NCBI GenBank assembly: GCA_965140765.1
Contig: OZ223308.1
Coordinates: 310,001 to 374,000, forward strand
Direction: 5' to 3'
DNA length: 64,000 nt
DNA from: Sunxiuqinia sp963678245
GTDB lineage: Bacteria; Bacteroidota; Bacteroidia; Bacteroidales; Prolixibacteraceae
The notes under the pieces are model-generated. The model did no database searches. It had not been told where the DNA came from and saw only the letters and a program-made list of their open reading frames with translations. A program made the translations under genes and the position numbers. Below are positions 24,092 through 32,070 of this stretch, piece after piece (the stretch's first letter is position 1; the number at the start of each line of letters is the position of its first letter).

Positions 24092-25726
24092 TTATGCGTC
24101 AATAGTCATACTTCCAACGATTTCAGGCTCATTTTTCCATGGTGTATCTACCAATTTCCAAATGTTTGTAGCCAACATACGTTGCATTTCTTTGTAGAAG
24201 TTAATTGCACCATCAAAGGCCGTGTAAGGACCACCGTAATCATAAGAGTGCAACTGTTTTAGAGGGACGCCATATTTTTGAACAACGTATTTCTCTTTAA
24301 TACCAGCACAAAATACATCTGGCTTGTAGAATTCAATCAGCTTCTCCGTTTCCCAGTGGTTTACATCATCGATAACGAGTGCATTTTTGCTCATCTCAGG
24401 CATCATACCAACGTAATCGCTGAATTTGTATCCGGATTTTTCAAGCTCTGCTTTTTTAGTAGCTAAATCGTCGCGGAACAGTTCTTCATCTTTCGTAACT
24501 GTAATTTCCTCAATGTTACGGGTGTCAGCATCAATCTTGATGTTTGGAATTACCTCACGTCCTTCGTAGTCATCACGGTGAGCGAACTCATATCCGGCAG
24601 AAACAACGTTGATTCCAAGTTCTTTGAAAAGATCTTGATAATGGTGAGCACGAGATCCACCAACAAACATCATTGCTAATTTGCCTTCAACTGATGGTTT
24701 TACCTCTTGACGAACAGCTTCAACTTTAGCAATTTCGCGTGCGCAAATCTCATCAACTTTGGTGGTCAATTCAGCGTCGCCAAAATACTCGGCAATTTTC
24801 TTCATTGATTTCACCGTTGACTCAGCGCCAACAAAGCTTACTTTAATCCAAGGAATACCGTATTTTTCTTCCATCATCTCAGCGATGTAGTTGATTGAGC
24901 GGTGACACATGACCATGTTCAAATCGGCCGTGTGTGCATATTCCATACTTTCGATGGTTGAGTTACCAGAGAAGGTAGACAACAGTTCGATTCCGGCTTC
25001 TTCGAATAATGCTTCAATTTCAAAAGCATCACCACCAATGTTGTACTCACCCAATAAGTTCACCTGAAACTTACCTGAACGTTCGCGGTCGTTCAATCCA
25101 ACTACGTTTTTGAATACTCCGTTGTTGGCGATGTGGTGACCTGCAGACTGAGATACACCGCGGTAACCTTCGCAACTGAATCCGAAAATATTGATGCCTA
25201 GTTCTGCTTTCATTTCGCGCGAAACAGCGTGAACGTCGTCACCAATCAAACCAACCGGACAAGTTGAGAAAATACCGATTGCTTTAGGCTTGAACATTTC
25301 GAACGCTTCGCGAACTGCTTCTTTCAATTTTACTTCTCCTCCGAAAACAATGTTTTCATCTTGCATGTCAGTTGAGAAACAGTAGTTAATGAAGTTATCA
25401 CCACCCTCAGGAACACGTGTTTGGTTCCGACGTGTTAACCAAGCGTAAAAACTACATCCGATTGGGCCGTGCACCAAGTTAATGATGTCACGTGTGGGCC
25501 CTAGAACTACCCCTTTACATCCGGCATAGGTACAACCACGTTGTGTTATGATACCGGGAACCGTTCTTACATTAGCAAGGATTTCCTTACTTCCCGCCTC
25601 CGGTTCATTTATAACCATTGACTTGGCACGCTTTTTAGCGACTTTTCGGGGATATTTTTTCAGAATCTCTTCTTTGAGTTCTGAAGGATCTGGTAATCCG
25701 TTTGTATAATCTATTTTTCTAGCCAT
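24092..25726 (-). CDS. nifD: Nitrogenase MoFe protein alpha subunit NifD
   Basis: 544 residues, longer than Azotobacter-type NifD because of an insertion at about residues 385-445, a feature of clostridial-type NifD. P-cluster ligands Cys65 (RGCTYAGC), Cys91 (GPIGCSFYAW) and Cys156 (STCPVGLIGDD) are present, as are the FeMo-co ligands Cys274 (MCHRSINY) and His493 (QLHSYDYGGPY). All cofactor ligands are intact, so the enzyme should be functional. It follows nifI2 by 15 nt, the order nifH-I1-I2-D-K known in methanogens and anaerobic bacteria. No sign of an AnfD/VnfD subtype. Confidence 0.96.
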   Translation of the reverse strand: MARKIDYTNGLPDPSELKEEILKKYPRKVAKKRAKSMVINEPEAGSKEILANVRTVPGIITQRGCTYAGCKGVVLGPTRDIINLVHGPIGCSFYAWLTRRNQTRVPEGGDNFINYCFSTDMQDENIVFGGEVKLKEAVREAFEMFKPKAIGIFSTCPVGLIGDDVHAVSREMKAELGINIFGFSCEGYRGVSQSAGHHIANNGVFKNVVGLNDRERSGKFQVNLLGEYNIGGDAFEIEALFEEAGIELLSTFSGNSTIESMEYAHTADLNMVMCHRSINYIAEMMEEKYGIPWIKVSFVGAESTVKSMKKIAEYFGDAELTTKVDEICAREIAKVEAVRQEVKPSVEGKLAMMFVGGSRAHHYQDLFKELGINVVSAGYEFAHRDDYEGREVIPNIKIDADTRNIEEITVTKDEELFRDDLATKKAELEKSGYKFSDYVGMMPEMSKNALVIDDVNHWETEKLIEFYKPDVFCAGIKEKYVVQKYGVPLKQLHSYDYGGPYTAFDGAINFYKEMQRMLATNIWKLVDTPWKNEPEIVGSMTIDA

Positions 25727-25741
25727 AACTTTTCAATTTTA

Positions 25742-26116
25742 TCAAAGTATTGTTGTACCGGTCTCACCGGTTCGGACTCGCATGGCATCACCCAGAGGCA
25801 ATACAAAGATTTTTCCATCGCCCGGATTTGAAGTCTGATTCACTTCGATGATGGTATCAATTGTAGTTTGAACGTTTTCATCAGAAACAGCAATGTTTAA
25901 CACACGCTGAGGTCTGAGTCTTGGTTCTTTCCCAAGAAGTTCCAATGCTTCAGGTTGGTCGTTTTTAACACCTTCCAAAACTTTAGCATCCCAGAGTCCT
26001 TTCCCACGTCCGAAGACTTTTCCTGTTGCAGTCATTGATGAAATTCCTGCTTCAGTTAAGGCCCTCTTTGTAGCGTTCATTTTATCTATGCGTATAATCG
26101 CTAATATCATTTTCAT
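25742..26116 (-). CDS. nifI2: Nitrogenase-regulating PII-like protein NifI2
   Basis: 124 residues, PII (GlnB-like) superfamily. In methanogens NifI1 and NifI2 form a complex that binds NifDK and blocks activity when fixed nitrogen is plentiful, relieved by 2-oxoglutarate. The PII fold is seen in KMILAIIRIDKMNATKRALTEAGI at the start and GDGKIFVLPLGDAMRVRTGE at the C-terminus. The long T-loop region (about 35-75) differs from GlnB and lacks the standard uridylylated Tyr context. Place directly before nifD and after nifI1 supports the assignment. Confidence 0.93.
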   Translation of the reverse strand: MKMILAIIRIDKMNATKRALTEAGISSMTATGKVFGRGKGLWDAKVLEGVKNDQPEALELLGKEPRLRPQRVLNIAVSDENVQTTIDTIIEVNQTSNPGDGKIFVLPLGDAMRVRTGETGTTIL

Positions 26117-26135
26117 AGTCCTGAATTTTTAGTGT

Positions 26136-26462
26136 TTATAACTCTTTCGATCCGCGACTAATAGTATAAGCTTCGTCTACAGGGGTCACAAAGATTTTTC
26201 CGTCACCAAAAGCTCCTTTTGGAGTTGTAATTGCAGCGTCCATAATGGCTTTAAGGGCAAAGTCTTTGTCTTCGTCGTTTACAACAACGATCAACATTTC
26301 CTTTGGCAGCTCATCATAAGTAACATCACCAATCTTGATACCGCGTTGTTTTCCGCGACCGACGACCGGAATTTTTGTTACTGCAGGGTAACCAGCTTCA
26401 AAAAGCGCTGTCAATACTTTACTTGATTTTTCGGGGCGGATAATTGCTCTGATCATTAACAT
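26136..26462 (-). CDS. nifI1: Nitrogenase-regulating PII-like protein NifI1
   Basis: 108 residues, PII superfamily, partner of NifI2 in post-translational switch-off of nitrogenase. Core blocks: IRAIIRPEKSSKVLTALFEAGYPA at the start, PVVGRGKQRGIKIG before the T-loop, and GAFGDGKIFVTPVDEAYTISRG at the end. It lies about 56 nt after nifH and 19 nt before nifI2. The pair replaces DraT/DraG-type control, which is not seen here. Sensing of 2-oxoglutarate and ADP/ATP is known for the family, not shown by this sequence. Confidence 0.93.
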   Translation of the reverse strand: MLMIRAIIRPEKSSKVLTALFEAGYPAVTKIPVVGRGKQRGIKIGDVTYDELPKEMLIVVVNDEDKDFALKAIMDAAITTPKGAFGDGKIFVTPVDEAYTISRGSKEL

Positions 26463-26518
26463 ATCTGTGTTCTCCTATTTTTTTGTTAGTTGACTAAATG
26501 AAGGGGTGGGGTGATGAA

Positions 26519-27343
26519 CTAGTTGGCGATACCGAAATCGATCAACAGTTTCTCCAGTACTTCCATTTCTAATGGTTCAGGGACAACGAACATTTCGTTA
26601 GCATCGATTGCAGCAGCCAATGCGGCATACTCAGCGGCCTGTGGATGATCAGGAGCGAATTCGATTACTGTTTTACGGTTAATTTCGGCTTGTTGAACCA
26701 TATTATCACGAGGTACAAAGTGAATCATTTGAGTTCCTAACTGACGAGCAAGCTCTTCAATCATCTCACGCTCATTGTCTACTTTACGAGAGTTACAAAT
26801 CAATCCTCCTAAACGCACAGTACCTGCTTGAGCATATTTCTTGATACCTTTACAGATGTTATTTGCAGCGTACATCGCCATCATCTCACCAGAAACTACA
26901 ATGTAGATTTCTTCAGCTTTACCATCACGAATAGGCATCGCGAAACCACCACATACAACGTCACCAAGTACATCATAAAACGTATAGTCAGTTTCGTATT
27001 TTTCATCCCATGCACCTAATTGTTCCAACAGGTTAATCGAGGTAATAATACCACGACCGGCACATCCTACACCTGGCTCAGGACCACCTGATTCAACACA
27101 ACGAACATCGCCGTAACCTCTTTTTATTACATCATCAATTTCAACATCTTCACCTTCTTCACGAAGTGTATCCAAAACTGTTTTCTGAGCTAGTCCACCT
27201 AATAACAGACGGGTTGAATCAGCTTTAGGATCACATCCTACAACGATTATATTTTTACCCATTTTTACTAATCCGGCTACTGTGTTTTGAGTTGTGGTAG
27301 ATTTACCAATACCACCTTTTCCGTAAATTGCTATCTTTCTCAT
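26519..27343 (-). CDS. nifH: Nitrogenase iron protein NifH
   Basis: 274 residues from ATG 27343 (MRKIAIYGKGG). The obligate electron donor to NifDK, hydrolysing ATP for each electron. P-loop GKGGIGKST at residues 8-16, GCDPKADSTR near 37, and the [4Fe-4S] ligands Cys94 (GVGCAGRG) and Cys131 (DVVCGGFAMP) are present. Arg97, the ADP-ribosylation site elsewhere, is conserved. An upstream in-frame ATG at 27439 would add 32 residues with no family match and is rejected. First gene of the nif run; promoter region with three dyads lies upstream. Confidence 0.97.
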   Translation of the reverse strand: MRKIAIYGKGGIGKSTTTQNTVAGLVKMGKNIIVVGCDPKADSTRLLLGGLAQKTVLDTLREEGEDVEIDDVIKRGYGDVRCVESGGPEPGVGCAGRGIITSINLLEQLGAWDEKYETDYTFYDVLGDVVCGGFAMPIRDGKAEEIYIVVSGEMMAMYAANNICKGIKKYAQAGTVRLGGLICNSRKVDNEREMIEELARQLGTQMIHFVPRDNMVQQAEINRKTVIEFAPDHPQAAEYAALAAAIDANEMFVVPEPLEMEVLEKLLIDFGIAN

Positions 27344-27517
27344 CTTTTTAAATTTTAGAGGGTTTATATTTTTTCTCTTTGCTCTCCCCCTTAACGAGAA
27401 GGATGCCAAAACCCCAATAGAGCAATCCAACAATACCATAAATAAAATCTATATGTCTGATTTTATGAATCTTAAATCTGGAACACTTTTTTGGTAAGGC
27501 TTTTTACACTTTCCGGA

Positions 27518-27537
27518 TTTCCTACATTTTTGTAAGA
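27518..27537. promoter_or_regulatory. nif upstream dyad 3 (candidate operator)
   Basis: Plus strand CCTACATTTTTGTAAG: half-sites TACA and TGTA separated by four bases. CTACATTT begins at 27522. Confidence 0.45.
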
Positions 27538-27548
27538 AGCCCCTATCT

Positions 27549-27568
27549 GAACTACATTTCATGTTGAA
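27549..27568. promoter_or_regulatory. nif upstream dyad 2 (candidate operator)
   Basis: Plus strand CTACATTTCATGTTG: half-sites CTACAT and ATGTTG. CTACATTT begins at 27552, 30 bases from dyad 3. Confidence 0.45.
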
Positions 27569-27579
27569 AAGCATAAAGC

Positions 27580-27599
27580 CCTAACTTTAGGGAGTTAGG
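27580..27599 (-). other. Hairpin in nifH upstream region
   Basis: Perfect 7-bp stem CCTAACT/AGTTAGG with a 6-base loop. On the minus strand it is followed by a T-rich stretch (GCTTTATGCTTTT), so it could be an attenuator if transcription starts upstream of it, or part of the promoter if not. Confidence 0.4.
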
Positions 27600-27617
27600 A
27601 GGGTGTTAATATAGGCT

Positions 27618-27637
27618 TAACCTACATTTATGTGGGA
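27618..27637. promoter_or_regulatory. nif upstream dyad 1 (candidate operator)
   Basis: Plus strand CCTACATTTATGTGGG, a near-perfect 16-base palindrome. CTACATTT begins at 27622, 70 bases from dyad 2. Confidence 0.45.
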
Positions 27638-27758
27638 AATGGCAATTTTTGAGAATGAGTGCTCCGACTAGATTCTGCTTCTTTTTAAATCCAAACTGGT
27701 GATGTCTGGACAAAAAAAAGAAAATTATTAAAGCTGACTATCCTTGAGGCAAAGTCTC

Positions 27759-28925
27759 ATGGAATTATTTGATTGGAAAAGACTCCAAAAGTTTACCTCG
27801 GCCTTATTAAAAGAGATCTTCTCTTTTGATCATGTTGGATTGTCCGATACAATTCTTATCTTTTCAAAAAAACAAATCACATCTATGGGTATGCTCATCT
27901 TTTATCTGGTATTGGCACTGGGAATTTCATTTTTATGTTCCATTCTTGAGTCGGTGCTTCTTTCGGTCAACATGTCTTTTATTTATTTAAAAGAAGAAAG
28001 TGGCAGTCGGCCTGCGAAAGTTTTGAAAAAACTGAAGAACCAGATCGACCGTCCTCTTGCAGCCATACTTACTTTAAATACCGTAGCTCATACTATTGGT
28101 GCGGCAGGTGTTGGATCGGAAGCCACTAAATTGTTTGGTGAGGTTTATTTTGGAATCATTTCAGCCGCACTCACGATACTAATCCTTGTGTTTTCCGAGA
28201 TCATCCCAAAAACCATTGGCGCACAATTCTGGAGACAGCTTTCTTTGCCGTCAGCCAGAATTATCCAGGTGCTTATCGTTATCACCTATCCGTTAGTGTT
28301 ACTTACCGAATTTATAAGCAAAATAATTTCGAAAGAGAATAAAAAACAATCCGTTAGTCGGGAAGAAGTGGCCATGCTGGCATCTCTGGGGCTGGATGAA
28401 GGTATTTTTAAAGAAACTGAAAGCAAAATAATCATTAACCTGATCAGGCTCCGGGACATTAAAGTGAAAGACATCATGACTCCCCGAACCGTCATGCTCA
28501 CAGCAGTTGAAACCATGACACTAGCGGAATTTTTTGGACAGGAAAATTTTTTCCAGTTTTCACGCATTCCTATTTTTCAGGAGAGTATTGATAAAATATC
28601 CGGTTATGTATTAAAACAAGATGTGATGGAAAAGCTGGCTGCCGGGGAAAATAACAATCAGATTAAGAACCTGAAAAGGGATATTATTGTGAGCTATGAA
28701 AATATTACAGTTCCGGTACTTTTCGAAAAACTACTTTTCAAAAAAGAGCATATTGCCCTGATTATAAATGAATATGGAGGGACAGAAGGATTGGTAACGA
28801 TGGAAGATATTATTGAAACGATCTTGGGGCTTGAAATCACTGATGAAAGAGACATTCAAACCGACATGCAAGAACTAGCTCGGGAGCGTTGGGCAAAACG
28901 GACTAAGCACATCAACATCAAGTGA
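27759..28925 (+). CDS. CNNM/CorC-like membrane protein (DUF21 + CBS pair)
   Basis: 388 residues from ATG 27759; a TTG at 27744 in the same frame would add five residues. The N-terminal cytosolic stretch is followed by a DUF21 (CNNM) domain of three to four membrane segments (first at LIFYLVLALGISFLCSILES) with the family signature LTLNTVAHTIGAAGVG and FSEIIPKTIG. Then come two CBS motifs: VKDIMTPRTVMLTA... and IALIINEYGGTEGLVTMEDIIETILG. The family is implicated in Mg2+ or other divalent cation export. The usual C-terminal CorC_HlyC domain is missing. It is divergent from nifH and shares its upstream region, but a nif role is not suggested by family. Confidence 0.88.
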   Translation: MELFDWKRLQKFTSALLKEIFSFDHVGLSDTILIFSKKQITSMGMLIFYLVLALGISFLCSILESVLLSVNMSFIYLKEESGSRPAKVLKKLKNQIDRPLAAILTLNTVAHTIGAAGVGSEATKLFGEVYFGIISAALTILILVFSEIIPKTIGAQFWRQLSLPSARIIQVLIVITYPLVLLTEFISKIISKENKKQSVSREEVAMLASLGLDEGIFKETESKIIINLIRLRDIKVKDIMTPRTVMLTAVETMTLAEFFGQENFFQFSRIPIFQESIDKISGYVLKQDVMEKLAAGENNNQIKNLKRDIIVSYENITVPVLFEKLLFKKEHIALIINEYGGTEGLVTMEDIIETILGLEITDERDIQTDMQELARERWAKRTKHINIK

Positions 28926-29051
28926 GAAACAGCGACAAATAGATAGCATAACAACAGCCTATCCCAACACTAAAACCCTCTAGAACAACACGCTATACAA
29001 ACACGACAAGAATACCTGTAAATACGTAAATATTTATTACTCATTTGGTAC

Positions 29052-29059
29052 TATATTTG
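29052..29059 (+). promoter_or_regulatory. Probable -7 box upstream of GHL10 gene
   Basis: TATATTTG fits TAnnTTTG, 50 bases before the ATG at 29109. No TTG at the ideal distance, so the -33 element is weak. Confidence 0.4.
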
Positions 29060-29108
29060 GCAGAATAGACCTATTTTTAGATTTGAAAATCGTTTTAATG
29101 ATTGATTT

Positions 29109-30608
29109 ATGCGCATAAAGCTATCTATCCTATTTCTATTCCTTTTTCTAACAGGTTTCTCACAGGTAGTACCCAAGCGAGAATTTAGGGGAGCCTGGGT
29201 CGCAACGGTAAATAATATTGACTGGCCTTCAAAGGCAGGGCTAAGTGCAGCGCGGCAACAATACGAAGCGATTGCAATACTTAACCTTCTTCAAAAAACG
29301 GGGATGAATGCCATTATTTTACAAATTCGTCCTTCGTCGGATAGCTTCTATCCTTCAGATCTTGAACCTTGGTCCAGATACCTGTCAGGCAAGCCTGGGG
29401 AAGATCCTGGTTATGATCCGCTGCAGTTTTGGATCGAACAATGTCACCTTAGAAATATGGAGTTTCATGCCTGGATAAATCCGTTCAGAGTCGCTCTGAA
29501 ATACGATGACCCCTTGGCGTCAAATCACATTGCGTTTCAACATAAGGACTGGGTACTCAAATACGGTAATTCCCTGTACTTTGACGCCGGCATGCCAGAA
29601 GCCCGGCAATTTATCACGGACGTCGTCGTTGATATTGTACGCCGATATGACATTGATGCCATCCACTTTGACGACTATTTCTACCCCTACCCGATTATTG
29701 GTGAAGCCTTTCCCGATAGCACTTCTTTTAAAAAGCATTGTGGAAATTTTGCCGAAAATCAACTTGAAGACTGGCGGAGAAATAATGTTGACCTAACGAT
29801 TGAAAAATTGAGCAATGCTGTAAAATCAATCAAGCCATGGGTGAAATTTGGAATTAGCCCGTTTGGCGTCTGGCGTAACATTACAAACGATCCACTAGGC
29901 TCAAAAACATCAGCTGGCAATACCAATTACGACCACCTGTATGCCGACGTCGTCAAGTGGATGAAGAATGGCTGGATTGATTACTTGATTCCTCAAATTT
30001 ATTGGTACATTGGACATCCGGCAGCCGACTTTGAAACACTCTGCCACTGGTGGAAACTGCATGCCTATGAACGAGCGCTGTATGTTGGACATGCCCTTTA
30101 TAAGATAAATCCAGCATCATCAATCATTCAGTGGCAACAAGCCGACCAACTACCCAAACAGGTCAGACTCACTCGCGAGATACCCGAGATCGAGGGAAGT
30201 GCTTTTTTTAGTGCCCGCCATTTTTATCGCGACCTTATTGGATTTCAAGATACTTTGGAAAATCAGCTCTATAACTATCCGGCGCTAATTCCCGAAATGC
30301 CTTGGATTGACAACCAGGCACCGACGGAACCACGAAAAGTAAAGAAAGGATGGGGAAAAATACTGAAATGGAAAAAGGATAAATCAGAAATTGAGTTGGA
30401 TAAGACCAACCGATACATTATATACAGGAATAAAGTTGGACAACAATTTACCCCCAATGACCCACGATTTATTTTCAAAATAACTCCGGAGAACAAGATT
30501 CATCTCACAAAGAAAGACAATAGGGTGGAATATGAATTTAGGGTTTCTGCGCTCGATAGGCTGAACAATGAAAGTAAAATCTCGAATCCTGTTATTATTA
30601 AATTGTAA
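29109..30608 (+). CDS. GHL10-type (DUF187) secreted glycosidase-like protein
   Basis: 499 residues. Signal peptide MRIKLSILFLFLFLTGFSQ, then the start motif KREFRGAWVATVNNIDWPS of the GHL10/DUF187 TIM-barrel family. Further family blocks: AIILQIRPSSDSFYPSDLEPWS, FHAWINPFRV, DIDAIHFDDYFYPYP (with the probable catalytic Asp pair), FGISPFGVWRN and WIDYLIPQIYW. The C-terminal 100 residues form a separate beta (FN3-like) domain. Members are predicted glycoside hydrolases, substrate often unknown. It stands 3 nt before the GT2 gene, at the head of a five-gene run ending with an AmpG-like permease, which suggests a cell-wall or related glycan substrate. Confidence 0.88.
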   Translation: MRIKLSILFLFLFLTGFSQVVPKREFRGAWVATVNNIDWPSKAGLSAARQQYEAIAILNLLQKTGMNAIILQIRPSSDSFYPSDLEPWSRYLSGKPGEDPGYDPLQFWIEQCHLRNMEFHAWINPFRVALKYDDPLASNHIAFQHKDWVLKYGNSLYFDAGMPEARQFITDVVVDIVRRYDIDAIHFDDYFYPYPIIGEAFPDSTSFKKHCGNFAENQLEDWRRNNVDLTIEKLSNAVKSIKPWVKFGISPFGVWRNITNDPLGSKTSAGNTNYDHLYADVVKWMKNGWIDYLIPQIYWYIGHPAADFETLCHWWKLHAYERALYVGHALYKINPASSIIQWQQADQLPKQVRLTREIPEIEGSAFFSARHFYRDLIGFQDTLENQLYNYPALIPEMPWIDNQAPTEPRKVKKGWGKILKWKKDKSEIELDKTNRYIIYRNKVGQQFTPNDPRFIFKITPENKIHLTKKDNRVEYEFRVSALDRLNNESKISNPVIIKL

Positions 30609-30611
30609 TTC

Positions 30612-32066
30612 ATGACTCAGCAAATTGATTGTTTTATTGCTTTTACAAGCCACTCAGAAACACAAGATGTAATCAATCGACTTCGTAAATCGAAACAGGT
30701 TCAATGTATTTTTGTGATTAGCAATGAAAAGCAAAACCTGACAGGAGCCGAACTAATACTTGCCGACCACATTCATTCGACCGACTGCATCAATAAGATT
30801 GCAGAAGCGACAACAAACCAATATGCATTTCTGACACTTCAAAATACAAAATTGGGTTTTGGGCAGTTCCCACTCGAACGATTACTGCAAGTTGCTAACG
30901 CCTGTAATTCCAGTATGTGCTATTCAGATTATGCCGAAGTAAAAGGAGGTGTCCGGTCAAATCATCCGGTAATTGATTATCAATTGGGAAGCCTTCGCGA
31001 CGATTTTAACTTTGGCCCCGTTCAACTATATCGCAACGATGTATTGAAAGCATTCTTGAAAGAAAAACATCCCGATTGGAAACAGTCCGGATATTACGCC
31101 TTGCGTTTACAAGCTTCGAGAATGGGCGACATTTGCCGTGTACCTGAATTTTTAGTTAGCATGACCGAAACCGACATCCGTAAATCGGGCGAAAAACAAT
31201 TTGACTACGTGAGTGCCAACGCCCGCGAAAAACAAATCGAAATGGAGCAAGCCTGTACAGAGCATTTAAAAGCAATTGGAGGTTTTCTGCAACATCCGTT
31301 CAAGTCAGTTCATTTTGAAGGCGAGTTTCCGGTTGAAGCCACCGTGGTTATTCCTGTTCGCAACCGGATTAAAACGATTCAAGATGCTGTAGATTCGGTG
31401 CTGAAACAAAAAACCGAATTCCCGTTCAACCTGATTGTTGTCGATAATCATTCGACTGACGGCACAACAGAGCTATTGAGCAAATATGAAGATGAACGTC
31501 TGATACTTGTAGTTCCTGAATCAAATAGCTTAGGAATTGGAGGCTGCTGGAACGAAGCAGTTTTCCACCCATCATGTGGAAAATTTGCCGTCCAATTAGA
31601 TAGTGATGATCTGTATTACGACGAAAGTACTTTGCAACAGGTGGTCGATAAATTTTACGAGGAACAATGTGCCATGGTCATTGGATCGTACCAAATGTGT
31701 AACTTTCAGTTGGAGGAAATTCCTCCCGGCCTGATTGACCACAAAGAATGGACTGCTGACAATGGACCGAACAATGCCCTTCGGATTAACGGACTTGGAG
31801 CGCCGCGTGCTTTTTACACTCCTGTGTTACGAGACATTCGCATTCCAAACACCAGTTACGGCGAGGATTATGCGGTAGGTCTGGCTATTTCCCGAACCTA
31901 TAAAATAGGCCGTATTTACAATCCGATTTACCGCTGCCGACGTTGGGAAGAAAACACGGATGCTTCGCTGGATATTGCCAAAGAAAATACGCACAATGCA
32001 TACAAAGACAGCTTGCGTACTTTTGAGTTAAAAGCGCGCATCAAACAAAACAACGAAAACCACTGA
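30612..32066 (+). CDS. Two-domain family 2 glycosyltransferase
   Basis: 484 residues, cytoplasmic, no signal peptide. The C-terminal half is a standard GT-A domain: TVVIPVRNR at 244-252, VVDNHSTDGT at 276-285, the metal-binding QLDSDD at 328-333 and GEDYAVG as likely acceptor/catalytic region. The N-terminal half (about 1-200) looks like a second, degenerate GT-A unit: DCFIAFTSH start and AFLTLQNTKLG in place of the DxD region. The nucleotide-sugar donor cannot be told. It begins 3 nt after the GHL10 gene and ends 4 nt before the DUF4922 gene, so it is operonic. Confidence 0.85.
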   Translation: MTQQIDCFIAFTSHSETQDVINRLRKSKQVQCIFVISNEKQNLTGAELILADHIHSTDCINKIAEATTNQYAFLTLQNTKLGFGQFPLERLLQVANACNSSMCYSDYAEVKGGVRSNHPVIDYQLGSLRDDFNFGPVQLYRNDVLKAFLKEKHPDWKQSGYYALRLQASRMGDICRVPEFLVSMTETDIRKSGEKQFDYVSANAREKQIEMEQACTEHLKAIGGFLQHPFKSVHFEGEFPVEATVVIPVRNRIKTIQDAVDSVLKQKTEFPFNLIVVDNHSTDGTTELLSKYEDERLILVVPESNSLGIGGCWNEAVFHPSCGKFAVQLDSDDLYYDESTLQQVVDKFYEEQCAMVIGSYQMCNFQLEEIPPGLIDHKEWTADNGPNNALRINGLGAPRAFYTPVLRDIRIPNTSYGEDYAVGLAISRTYKIGRIYNPIYRCRRWEENTDASLDIAKENTHNAYKDSLRTFELKARIKQNNENH

Positions 32067-32070
32067 TACC

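Larger units (their letters stand above)
27344..27758. other. nifH leader and divergent promoter region
   Basis: Roughly 415 bases between nifH (minus) and the CNNM gene (plus). It holds three similar dyads at 27518-27537, 27549-27568 and 27618-27637, a 7-bp hairpin at 27580-27599, and near the nifH start a stem TTGCTCT/AGAGCAA (27379-27385 with 27419-27425). No GG-N10-GC sigma-54 box was found by eye upstream of nifH, and no clear TAnnTTTG either. Confidence 0.55.

Noticed and set aside
27344..27439. N-terminal extension of NifH to an ATG at 27439
   Set aside because: NifH proteins begin close to the P-loop; the 32 extra residues have no family match and cover leader structure.
27344..27743. 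Sigma-54 (-24/-12) promoter for nifH
   Set aside because: No GG-N10-GC pair with fitting context was found on the minus strand by eye.
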